Origin: Chitinophagaceae bacterium
GTDB lineage: Bacteria > Bacteroidota > Bacteroidia > Chitinophagales > Chitinophagaceae
Assembly: GCA_009996555.1 (NCBI GenBank)
Contig: JAACZX010000554.1
Span: 1 to 5,437 of the forward strand
Length of the DNA: 5,437 bases
Direction of reading: 5' to 3'
A model generated the notes under the pieces. The model saw only the letters and a list, made by a program, of their open reading frames with translations. It ran no database searches and had not been told where the DNA came from. Below, one piece after another: positions 1-4,971 of the stretch. The translations under genes were made by a program, and so were the position numbers. How positions within the stretch are numbered: position 1 is the stretch's first letter; each line of letters begins with the position of its first letter.

Positions 1-1252
1 GGCGACAACTTTTCACCAACTCCTCTGCAATCTCAGGTAATCCGTCCTTTTTGGTGAGCGGAAATACAGCCAGTTTAATGGGTGCTATCTTGGCCGGCAG
101 GCGTAAAACGGTCCGGGTTTCTGTTTTTCCTTCTTCAGATGTAGGCACTTCCTCCTCATGGTAAGAATTGCTTAAAACGGTAAGAAATAAACGATCCAGC
201 CCAACCGAAGTTTCCACCACATAAGGAATATAGTTACCGTATGGTTTGCCATCAGCATTCAGATCATTATCAAAGTACTGCATTTTCTTTTTGCTGAATT
301 CCTGGTGGCGACGCAGATCGTAATCAGTTCTTGAGTGAATACCTTCCAGCTCCTTCCAGCCAAATGGAAATTCAAATTCAATATCTACAGCGGCATTTGC
401 GTAGTGTGCCAGTTTAATGTGGTCGTGAAAACGCAGTTTTTCGGCAGGTAATCCCAGATCTTTATGCCATTGCAAACGGGTTTCTTTCCATTTTGCATAC
501 CAATCGAGCTCTGTGCCGGGGCGAACGAAGAACTGCATTTCCATTTGTTCAAACTCCCGCATACGGAAGATGAACTGGCGGGCCACAATTTCGTTACGGA
601 AAGCTTTACCGGTTTGTGCAATACCAAACGGTATTTTCATGCGTCCGGTCTTTTGCACATTGAGGAAGTTGACGAAAATACCTTGTGCCGTTTCCGGACG
701 CAGGTACACAATATTATCATCCGGGTTATCGCTGCTTACTGCACCAAACTCAGTGGAAAACATGAGGTTGAACTGGCGCACATCGGTCCAGTTAGCAGTA
801 CCGCTAACCGAACATTTGATCTTATTTTCTTCAATCAGTTGTTTGATACCCGCAAAATCGTCGGCAGCTAACAACTGTTCCATTTTTGCAATGATGGCAG
901 CCGATTCGGCATCAGAAAGCGTTTCAGTATACGCTTCAATTAAATGATCCACACGGTAGCGCTTTTTGCTGTCCTTGTTATCGATCATCGGATCGCTGAA
1001 ATTATCAACGTGGCCGCTGGCTTTCCAGGTAGTGGGGTGCATGAAGATGGCAGCATCAATACCAACGATATTGTCTTGCAGCTGGGTCATGCTTTTCCAC
1101 CAAAAATCACGGATATTCTTTTTCAGCTGAGCACCCAGTTGACCATAATCATATACCGCACTTAACCCATCGTAGATCTCAGATGACTGGAATATGTAGC
1201 CATATTCTTTTGAGTGGGAAATAATATTTGCAAAAAGCTTTTCGTTCGCCAT
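1..1252 (-). CDS. glyQS: Glycine--tRNA ligase (class II, single-chain type), C-terminus cut by window edge
   Basis: Charges tRNA-Gly with glycine in the cytoplasm. The reading frame is open from the ATG at 1250-1252 to the left edge, giving 417 visible codons. The N-terminus carries the class II entry segment with YDYGQLG near residues 34-40. The LRPETAQG signature precedes motif 2, with FRNE at 218-221 and RMREFEQMEMQFF from 230. Motif 3 contains ETSVGLDR, ending at Arg354. The start of the anticodon-binding domain (about residue 388 on, APIKLAVFPLTKK) is visible. Members of this bacterial single-chain family run to about 500 residues, so roughly 80-90 are missing. Only one Cys (147) remains in the CSVSG stretch where some relatives have a CxxC zinc site. 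A weak SD-like AGGA (1256-1260 region) lies just upstream of the ATG. Identification is by motifs recalled from the family and is secure. Confidence 0.97.
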   Translation of the reverse strand, partial: MANEKLFANIISHSKEYGYIFQSSEIYDGLSAVYDYGQLGAQLKKNIRDFWWKSMTQLQDNIVGIDAAIFMHPTTWKASGHVDNFSDPMIDNKDSKKRYRVDHLIEAYTETLSDAESAAIIAKMEQLLAADDFAGIKQLIEENKIKCSVSGTANWTDVRQFNLMFSTEFGAVSSDNPDDNIVYLRPETAQGIFVNFLNVQKTGRMKIPFGIAQTGKAFRNEIVARQFIFRMREFEQMEMQFFVRPGTELDWYAKWKETRLQWHKDLGLPAEKLRFHDHIKLAHYANAAVDIEFEFPFGWKELEGIHSRTDYDLRRHQEFSKKKMQYFDNDLNADGKPYGNYIPYVVETSVGLDRLFLTVLSNSYHEEEVPTSEEGKTETRTVLRLPAKIAPIKLAVFPLTKKDGLPEIAEELVKSCR

Positions 1253-1275
1253 GTTTCCTGTTGTTTGAAGGTGGG

Positions 1276-1303
1276 CAAAGATAAGCGTTTGCTGGCGCAA
1301 CAA
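1276..1303 (-). promoter_or_regulatory. Candidate Bacteroidota-type promoter of glyQS
   Basis: Read on the minus strand, 1283-1276 is TATCTTTG, an exact fit to the Bacteroidota -7 consensus TAnnTTTG. A TTGTTG lies at 1303-1298, 14-17 bases upstream, where the loose -33 TTG element is expected. Transcription would begin near 1269-1271 and leave a 5' leader of about 18 nt before the ATG at 1252. No other long ORF was credible in 1253-1535. Position and consensus fit are seen; promoter activity is inferred. Confidence 0.5.
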
Positions 1304-1501
1304 GAAGGCCGAAGAGAAAGGAAACAAAAAGCCTGTTTCATAAGGTCAATAGTTTTGCAGTTTTCATTTCCTGAAGATTGCTTATAAGATATTACCATTG
1401 CACCTTGTCCTATAAAGGTCAGGCTAAAATGAACCGTTTAGCTTTAGTTATTAAAGTAGTATTCTGCCCCAAAATGAGTTAAAATTGAATAACACTAATA
1501 G

Positions 1502-1521
1502 CACAGTAGTAATTCAAACCC
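1502..1521. repeat. Left copy of diverged 20-bp inverted repeat bounding the transposase/hairpin island
   Basis: CACAGTAGTAATTCAAACCC here is the reverse complement, at 17 of 20 positions, of GGGGTTGAATTACTATCGTG at 2532-2551. Each copy abuts or includes one arm of a GGG/CCC hairpin (1517-1530 and 2523-2537). The pair encloses the transposase and the 116-bp array, about 1.05 kb in total. It could mark the ends of a mobile or formerly mobile unit, or be two oppositely oriented members of a dispersed REP-like family. Confidence 0.55.
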
Positions 1522-1530
1522 TTTCGGGTT
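1517..1530. repeat. REP-like hairpin just 3' of the transposase gene
   Basis: AACCC-TTTC-GGGTT forms a 5-bp stem with a 4-nt loop, six bases beyond the transposase stop codon on that gene's strand. Read on the minus strand it is followed by TTGAATTAC, the same flank seen next to the hairpin at 2523-2537. It has the position expected of a subterminal hairpin of an IS200/IS605-type element. It could also attenuate the transposase transcript, although it lacks a clean T-run. Confidence 0.6.
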
Positions 1531-1535
1531 GGCTA

Positions 1536-1982
1536 TTAGAGAAGATACTTCTCATCAAATGCAATATCAAATTCTTTCAAGAGTCGTTTGTACTCATCAA
1601 AGTAATTTTCATTTTTATGGTGCTCTTTCTGGTTTTTGATATAATCAATCACCCGGTCTTTATCTTTTTGTGAATAGGTAAAGGCTCCGTAACCATCCTG
1701 CCAACTATCAAACGTTGTAAACTTTCCCGATTGCTTCATCCACAGACTGCTTGCTACTTTAATATCTTTTACAAAATCACTTAATGCTACGGTTGGATGC
1801 AGATCCGAAAAAATATGAATATGGTCAGGCATACTGTTAATGCGATACAACTTGCATTTGTTTTTATCAATAATACCCCAAATGTATTTGTATAATTCCT
1901 GCTCGTGTCTTTCGTTAATTGTTGGCTGACGATGCCTGGTTGCGAAGACAATTTGATAATAAATTTGGCGGTAGGTGCTCAT
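1536..1982 (-). CDS. IS200/IS605-family HUH Y1 transposase, RAYT-like
   Basis: A single-strand DNA transposase of 148 residues, the normal compact length for Y1_Tnp proteins. The visible active site is the HUH metal motif His54-Ile-His56 in MPDHIHIF, plus the nucleophilic Tyr114 in VIDYIKNQ, with Gln118 one helical turn later as the presumed third metal ligand. The family hallmarks WQDGYGAFTYS (94-104) and EHH (120-122) are present, as is the C-terminal FDEKYL ending. No frameshift or stop interrupts it, so it is probably active or recently so. No accessory TnpB/IscB-type gene accompanies it. Hairpins lie on both sides (1517-1530 downstream, 2010-2025 upstream), and further hairpins form the array at 2147-2493. 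These fit the substrate DNA of IS200-like or REP-associated (RAYT) enzymes. The start ATG at 1980-1982 has an A/T-rich leader without an SD. Whether it is a self-mobilising IS or a domesticated RAYT cannot be settled here. Confidence 0.93.
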   Translation of the reverse strand: MSTYRQIYYQIVFATRHRQPTINERHEQELYKYIWGIIDKNKCKLYRINSMPDHIHIFSDLHPTVALSDFVKDIKVASSLWMKQSGKFTTFDSWQDGYGAFTYSQKDKDRVIDYIKNQKEHHKNENYFDEYKRLLKEFDIAFDEKYLL

Positions 1983-2009
1983 GATTGCTTGATTTAATAT
2001 TATTTGTTC

Positions 2010-2025
2010 AACCCCATTCGGGGTT
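2010..2025. repeat. REP-like hairpin just upstream of the transposase start
   Basis: AACCCC-ATTC-GGGGTT has a perfect 6-bp stem with a 4-nt loop. It lies 27 bases upstream of the transposase ATG, in its presumed leader. On the minus strand it is followed by TTGAACAAA, again giving the GGG-N-TTGAA flank shared by several hairpins in the island. It may be the left-end hairpin of the element or a structure in the transcript leader that limits transposase expression. A GCTATTCAA box follows at 2032-2040. Confidence 0.6.
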
Positions 2026-2044
2026 ATTTTCGCTATTCAATATT

Positions 2045-2162
2045 GCTATTCAAATTGAAGCCCTTCGGGCTTGAAAACGAAACTCCTGGTTCTTTATTCA
2101 ATATTGTCTGCATCTGTCGAACACATTCCTAAAGGCTATTCAAATTGAAGCCCTTCGGGCTT
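2045..2162 (+). repeat. Pair of identical 28-bp direct repeats (2045-2072 and 2135-2162), each box plus hairpin
   Basis: Each copy starts GCTATTCAAATTG and ends in the hairpin AAGCCC-TTC-GGGCTT (2058-2072 and 2148-2162), a 6-bp stem with a 3-nt loop. The copies are identical over 28 bases and start 90 bases apart. The 62 bases between them (2073-2134) show no coding potential or other repeat that I can see. The right-hand hairpin is also the first hairpin of the 116-bp array. A further GCTATTCAA without an adjoining copy of this hairpin is at 2032-2040. Confidence 0.85.
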
Positions 2163-2493
2163 CAACAACCAAATATTCAGTGTCTGATTGCTTACCTTCT
2201 ATCCGTAAAATAGTATCAACTTGTTACAATCGCAAACCAACTGAAACCCTGAAAGGGTTAAAGAAACCCTTCGGGTTTCAACAACCAAATATTCAGTGTC
2301 TGATTGCTTACCTTCTATCCGTAAAATAGTATCAACTTGTTACAATCGCAAACCAACTGAAACCCTGAAAGGGTTAAAGAAGCCCTTCGGGTTTGAAGAA
2401 CCAAATATTCAGTGTCTGATTGCTTATCTTCTATCCGTAAAATAATATCACTTGTTACAATCGCAAACCAACTGAAACCCTGAAAGGGTTAAA
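2147..2493 (+). repeat. Three-copy 116-bp tandem repeat array with two hairpins per unit
   Basis: Unit boundaries are 2147-2262, 2263-2378 and 2379-2493; the last is 115 bp because of a one-base deletion. Each unit runs: hairpin GAARCCC-TTC-GGGYTT, about 80 bases of unique spacer starting CAACAACCAAATATTCAG, then an oppositely oriented hairpin AACCCT-GAA-AGGGTT and AAA. Units 1 and 2 are identical outside the first hairpin. Unit 3 carries about five substitutions or indels. Since 116 is not a multiple of three and frames are broken, the array is not coding. It fills most of the 621-base gap between the transposase start and the MazG-type gene. Recent duplication between units 1 and 2 is the simplest reading. 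Its function is unknown; candidates are REP/BIME-like DNA, a transposase substrate or a transcription-attenuating spacer. Confidence 0.92.
2243..2279. repeat. Inverted hairpin doublet (REPIN-like), first of two (second at 2360-2394)
   Basis: At each unit junction of the array the hairpin AACCCT-GAA-AGGGTT (2245-2259; 2361-2375) is followed after AAAG or AAAGA by one of opposite orientation with a TTC loop (2264-2278; 2380-2394). The two hairpins are near reverse complements. They can fold separately, or pair with each other over the whole doublet with small bulges. Two inverted REPs a few bases apart define REPINs in RAYT-carrying bacteria; the resemblance here is structural, not by sequence. 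A third GAA-loop hairpin (2476-2490) closes the array without a partner. Confidence 0.6.
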
Positions 2494-2522
2494 GTTGAAT
2501 AGCAGAATGAAACAACGTAAAC

Positions 2523-2537
2523 AACAACCCTAATGGG
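2523..2537. repeat. REP-like hairpin at the right edge of the island
   Basis: AACCC-TAATG-GGGTT has a 5-bp stem with a 5-nt loop and is followed by GAATTACTATCGTG, matching the flank of the hairpin at 1517-1530 in opposite orientation. It lies about 65 bases beyond the stop of the MazG-type gene on that gene's strand, so it might also end the dtd-mazG transcript. No hairpin-plus-T-run terminator is visible between 2538 and 2603; only a 10-bp palindrome, GGATCGATCC, at 2578-2587. Confidence 0.5.
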
Positions 2538-2551
2538 GTTGAATTACTATC
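2532..2551. repeat. Right copy of diverged 20-bp inverted repeat bounding the island
   Basis: GGGGTTGAATTACTATCGTG matches the reverse complement of 1502-1521 at 17 of 20 positions; the mismatches are one base in the G-run and a CT/TC swap near the outer end. It includes the right arm of the hairpin at 2523-2537. No obvious target-site duplication was seen outside the two copies. This fits IS200/IS605-type elements, which make none, but proves nothing. Confidence 0.55.
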
Positions 2552-2603
2552 GTGAACATATAAGCCCACCCCCGTTTGGATCGATCCCTTGATCAGAATA
2601 AAT

Positions 2604-2942
2604 CTATTTCAACTTTTCATTTTCCTTATGCCGGTTTCCATCCCTGCTGTTTTTCTTTTCAAAATTCTTTTGCAACGCTTCCGTTAAATCAACACCTGTT
2701 TGGTTGGCCAGGCAAATAAGCACCCACAGCACATCAGCCATTTCATCACCCAACTCCTTGCCTTTGTCGCTTTCTTTAAACGATTGTTCGCCATACTTGC
2801 GCACCATTAACCTCGACAGCTCCCCCACTTCTTCCATTAAAATACCAAGGTTGGTGAGTTCATTAAAGTATCGTACACCAACGGTTTTGATCCATTCGTC
2901 AACATCAAGCTGTGCTTGTTTGATCGTTAATTCTGCTTTCAT
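2604..2942 (-). CDS. MazG-type nucleotide pyrophosphohydrolase
   Basis: An all-alpha NTP pyrophosphatase of 112 residues. Enzymes of this fold hydrolyse (d)NTPs to (d)NMP and pyrophosphate and are thought to clear non-canonical nucleotides; the preferred substrate here cannot be read from sequence. The magnesium-binding signature ExxE...ExxD is complete: Glu38 and Glu41 in MEEVGELSR, then Glu67 and Asp70 in GDEMADVLW. The length fits the single-domain MazG-like class, not the two-domain E. coli MazG. The C-terminus ends in the basic NSRDGNRHKENEKLK tail often seen in this Bacteroidota subgroup. It starts 36 bases after the dtd stop on the same strand, which suggests one transcript and a shared housecleaning role. 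The stop is TAG, and the leader is A/T-rich with no SD. Lysines and acidic residues are abundant, as expected of a soluble cytoplasmic enzyme. Confidence 0.92.
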   Translation of the reverse strand: MKAELTIKQAQLDVDEWIKTVGVRYFNELTNLGILMEEVGELSRLMVRKYGEQSFKESDKGKELGDEMADVLWVLICLANQTGVDLTEALQKNFEKKNSRDGNRHKENEKLK

Positions 2943-2948
2943 TTCATT

Positions 2949-2980
2949 TTCAAATTTTCAAATTCGCTAATTCTCAAATT
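2949..2980. repeat. 8-bp period A/T-rich repeat in the dtd-mazG junction
   Basis: Four consecutive 8-base units read TTCAAATT, TTCAAATT, CGCTAATT and CTCAAATT. The last overlaps the dtd stop codon, and the first lies about seven bases upstream of the mazG-type ATG. On the coding strand this gives a run of AATTTGA words. The spacing is seen; any role in translation of the second gene or as a slipped-strand site is inference. Confidence 0.6.
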
Positions 2981-3431
2981 ACTCTTTATTCTTCGTATCA
3001 ATTACAATCGTAACCGGTCCATCGTTCAACAACTCTACCTTCATATCGGCACCAAAAACTCCAGTCTGTATTTTTTTACCAAGTTCTTTCTCTAGTTGTG
3101 CGATCATTTTTTCATACATCGGCACAGCAAAATCGGGTTTACTTGCTTTGATGTATGATGGGCGATTTCCTTTCTTTGTAGATGCATGCAAGGTGAACTG
3201 GCTCACCAGTAAAATATCACCATCCACATCTTTTACACTCAGGTTCATCACACCATTTTCATCATCAAAAATGCGCAGGTTTACAATCTTTGCCGATAGC
3301 CATTCCATATCTTCTGTTGTATCTGCATCCTCAATGCCAACTAAAACAAGCAATCCTTTTTTAATAGCCCCGGTTATTTCTCCATCAACTTTAACAGATG
3401 CATGTGCTGTTCGCTGCAGTACCGCTCTCAT
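2979..3431 (-). CDS. dtd: D-aminoacyl-tRNA deacylase
   Basis: Removes D-amino acids, and glycine mischarged on tRNA-Ala, from tRNAs in the cytoplasm, preventing their use in translation. The 150-residue product has the family's usual length. Signatures seen: the N-terminal MRAVLQR strand; SQFTL (77-81) followed by the KKGNRPSY segment that forms the adenosine pocket; and NDGPVT (136-141), which holds the Gly-cisPro pair (138-139) that excludes L-aminoacyl substrates. The ATG at 3429-3431 is chosen because MRAVLQR is the conserved start. The frame runs further upstream to 3614, but that extension overlaps arfB on the other strand and has no family resemblance. It is the first gene of a probable two-gene unit with the MazG-type gene and diverges from arfB across 59 bp. 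No clean TAnnTTTG element was found in that gap; TATTTTCG (3471-3464 region, minus strand) is a one-mismatch candidate. Confidence 0.96.
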   Translation of the reverse strand: MRAVLQRTAHASVKVDGEITGAIKKGLLVLVGIEDADTTEDMEWLSAKIVNLRIFDDENGVMNLSVKDVDGDILLVSQFTLHASTKKGNRPSYIKASKPDFAVPMYEKMIAQLEKELGKKIQTGVFGADMKVELLNDGPVTIVIDTKNKE

Positions 3432-3490
3432 AAATTCTTTATTTGGTTGTACATTCGAAAATCGAAAATACAACGCTTCGGGTTTGGTAT
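3432..3490. promoter_or_regulatory. Divergent dtd/arfB intergenic region
   Basis: These 59 bases must hold the start signals of both the minus-strand dtd unit and the plus-strand arfB unit, unless transcription enters from further away. The region is A/T-rich, with GAAAAT-type near repeats around 3458-3470 and CTTCGGGTTTG at 3476-3486. There is no SD before either ATG. No element matches the Bacteroidota promoter consensus fully, so exact sites are not assigned. Confidence 0.35.
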
Positions 3491-3901
3491 ATGATAAAAG
3501 ATGTGAGCAGCGAAATTCAGTTTCAAACTGCAAGAAGTGGTGGCGCCGGTGGTCAAAATGTAAACAAGGTAGAAACAATGGTAATGGGCTACTGGCCTGT
3601 TGCAGCATCTGCATTTTTCAGCGATCTTCAAAAACAATTGCTGCTGGAAAAACTGAGCAACCGAATAAATAAAGAAGGGATGTTACTGGTAAAAAGCCAG
3701 GTGCACCGCACACAGCAAAGCAATAAAGAAGAAGTAATAAGAAAGATAAATGAACTGATTGCTGCAGCACTTACGCCCAAGAAAGCACGTATTGCCAGCA
3801 AACCTTCAAAAGCAGCAAAAGAAAAACGCATTGAGAGTAAGAAAAAACAGGGCGAACAAAAACAAAGCCGCAAAAAAGTTCGTTTATCGGACTACAGATA
3901 A
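3491..3901 (+). CDS. arfB: Alternative ribosome-rescue factor, peptidyl-tRNA hydrolase
   Basis: Releases the nascent chain from ribosomes stalled on truncated mRNA. It hydrolyses peptidyl-tRNA with a GGQ loop while its C-terminal tail sits in the empty mRNA channel. The product is 136 residues, close to the usual 140. TARSGGAGGQNVNK (13-26) carries the catalytic GGQ at 20-22 in the RF-1-like domain. The last 40 residues (TPKKAR to RLSDYR) are strongly basic, with alternating Lys/Arg, as needed for ribosome binding. The absence of the codon-recognition domains separates it from RF1/RF2. The ATG at 3491 is preferred over an in-frame ATG at 3443, because family members begin a few residues before the EIQFQTARS strand. 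No SD is visible. The stop codon is followed at once by the next gene's ATG, implying co-transcription. Confidence 0.94.
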   Translation: MIKDVSSEIQFQTARSGGAGGQNVNKVETMVMGYWPVAASAFFSDLQKQLLLEKLSNRINKEGMLLVKSQVHRTQQSNKEEVIRKINELIAAALTPKKARIASKPSKAAKEKRIESKKKQGEQKQSRKKVRLSDYR

Positions 3902-4933
3902 ATGAAGAAACGGAATACCATATTTCTTGTTCTTGTTTTTTGCATGTTTGGCAGTTGGATGATGGAAAGCTGCCGCAAGAATAAACCTGAATTAACGGCT
4001 TACGCTGTACAGATTCCATCGCATTTTCCGTCAACAGATTTTTATAACAACAACCCCATTACAAAAGAGGGTTTTGAATTAGGAAGACGTTTGTTTTATG
4101 ACAACCGATTTTCTGTTGATGGTAGTATTTCCTGCGGCTCCTGTCATGAACAACGTGCTGCCTTTGGTACGTATGATCATGACCTGAGCCATGGTGTAAA
4201 CGGTTCACACGGCATACGCAATGCCATGAGCTTATTCAACCTTGCCTGGCAAAATTCCTATGGGTGGGATGGCAAATACACATCACTAAATGCAGTTTAC
4301 ACAGCACACATTAACAGCCCGATAGAATTTGGAGAGAACATCAACAACATCATCAGCAAATTAAAAACAGACAACCGCTATACGCAACAGTTTAAACAGG
4401 TATATGGCAGTAGTGATATTAATCAGCAACGCATTTTTAATGCATTAACACAGTTTGTAAGTGCCTTCATCAGTGGCACAACCAAATATGATTCAGTAAA
4501 ACAAAACCTGAAAACATTTACCGCAAGTGAACAGGCTGGTTACAATGTGTTCTTAAGCAAATGCAACAGCTGCCATGCAGAACCGCTTTTTACCGATTTC
4601 AGCTACCGCAACAATGGATTACCGTTAACTGTATTAAATGATAAAGGACGAATGAGTGTTACGGGCAGTCGTGCTGATTCACTGAAGTTCCGTGTACCAT
4701 CGCTTAGAAATTTGTATAAAAGTTATCCTTTCCTGCACGATGGAAGATTTATTGGTTTTGAACAGATCTTTGATCATTACCAATCGGGTGTGCAGCAAAG
4801 CACCACCCTTGATCCATTGCTGAGCAATGGCATTCAGCTTTCCGTTGCTGAACGCACAGCATTGGTTGATTTTTTCCGCACATTAACTGACAATACACTT
4901 ACAGGCAGTAACAGTTTTTCAGCCCCACAATAA
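3902..4933 (+). CDS. Di-heme cytochrome c peroxidase / MauG-family lipoprotein
   Basis: A 343-residue exported protein, expected to reduce H2O2 in the periplasm or, as MauG relatives do, to oxidise another substrate. Residues 1-23 form a signal peptide with a hydrophobic core (IFLVLVFCMFG), ending at Cys24 in MESC. This is a loose lipobox, so membrane anchoring is likely but not certain. Two c-type heme sites are seen: CGSCH (78-82), preceded by FSVDGSIS, and CNSCH (221-225). Between them are RNAMSLFNLAW, WDGK (122-125) and SPIEFG, whose Glu142 matches the conserved peroxidatic-pocket Glu. The Gln usually found ten residues earlier is Val132. The second domain has KFRVPSLRNL, FLHDGR and DHYQSG. 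Tyr293 of the last falls where classical CCPs carry the axial Met and MauG a Tyr. Length suits the family. The ATG directly abuts the arfB stop (TAAATG), suggesting translational coupling without an obvious functional link. Confidence 0.93.
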   Translation: MKKRNTIFLVLVFCMFGSWMMESCRKNKPELTAYAVQIPSHFPSTDFYNNNPITKEGFELGRRLFYDNRFSVDGSISCGSCHEQRAAFGTYDHDLSHGVNGSHGIRNAMSLFNLAWQNSYGWDGKYTSLNAVYTAHINSPIEFGENINNIISKLKTDNRYTQQFKQVYGSSDINQQRIFNALTQFVSAFISGTTKYDSVKQNLKTFTASEQAGYNVFLSKCNSCHAEPLFTDFSYRNNGLPLTVLNDKGRMSVTGSRADSLKFRVPSLRNLYKSYPFLHDGRFIGFEQIFDHYQSGVQQSTTLDPLLSNGIQLSVAERTALVDFFRTLTDNTLTGSNSFSAPQ

Positions 4934-4938
4934 AAAAA

Positions 4939-4958
4939 GTCCCGCTCGTTGGCGGGAC
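4939..4958. terminator. Intrinsic terminator between convergent genes
   Basis: GTCCCGC-TCGTTG-GCGGGAC is a perfect 7-bp G/C-rich stem with a 6-nt loop. On the minus strand it is followed by seven consecutive T residues (4938-4932), a textbook terminator for the gene ending at 4972. On the plus strand it sits five bases after the peroxidase stop and is followed by a looser T-rich stretch (4966-4980), so it probably stops both transcripts. Confidence 0.9.
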
Positions 4959-4971
4959 AGTCTGTTCAATT

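Noticed and set aside
464..1165. Open frames on the plus strand within 464-1165
   Set aside because: They are antisense to the clearly coding glyQS, have biased, low-quality translations and no family resemblance.
1442..1456. CTTTA-GTTAT-TAAAG hairpin as an element end
   Set aside because: A weak 5-bp A/T-rich stem lacking the GGG/CCC core of the island hairpins; it is expected by chance in A/T-rich DNA.
1485..1673. 62-residue hydrophobic plus-strand frame overlapping the transposase 3' end
   Set aside because: It is antisense to the transposase coding end; its hydrophobicity comes from reading A/T-rich codons backwards.
2147..2493. Possible CRISPR array because of regularly spaced repeats
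   Set aside because: The whole 116-bp unit repeats, including what would be spacers, so there are no variable spacers. Only three units exist, and no cas genes are nearby.
2578..2595. Palindromes GGATCGATCC and TGATCA as a terminator or operator for the MazG-type gene
   Set aside because: They are short, with no T-run and no loop; they do not form a convincing hairpin terminator, and no regulator is implied.
3476..3486. CTTCGGGTTTG resembling half of the island's hairpin
   Set aside because: Only one arm is present, with no matching AAACCC in front of it; a chance match is likely at this length.
2979..3614. Longer dtd reading frame of 211 residues
   Set aside because: The extra 61 residues lie antisense to arfB and are not DTD-like; the conserved MRAVLQR start is at 3431.
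3443..3901. Longer arfB reading frame starting 48 bases earlier
   Set aside because: The added residues do not resemble the family's N-terminus, and the extension would leave almost no divergent promoter space.
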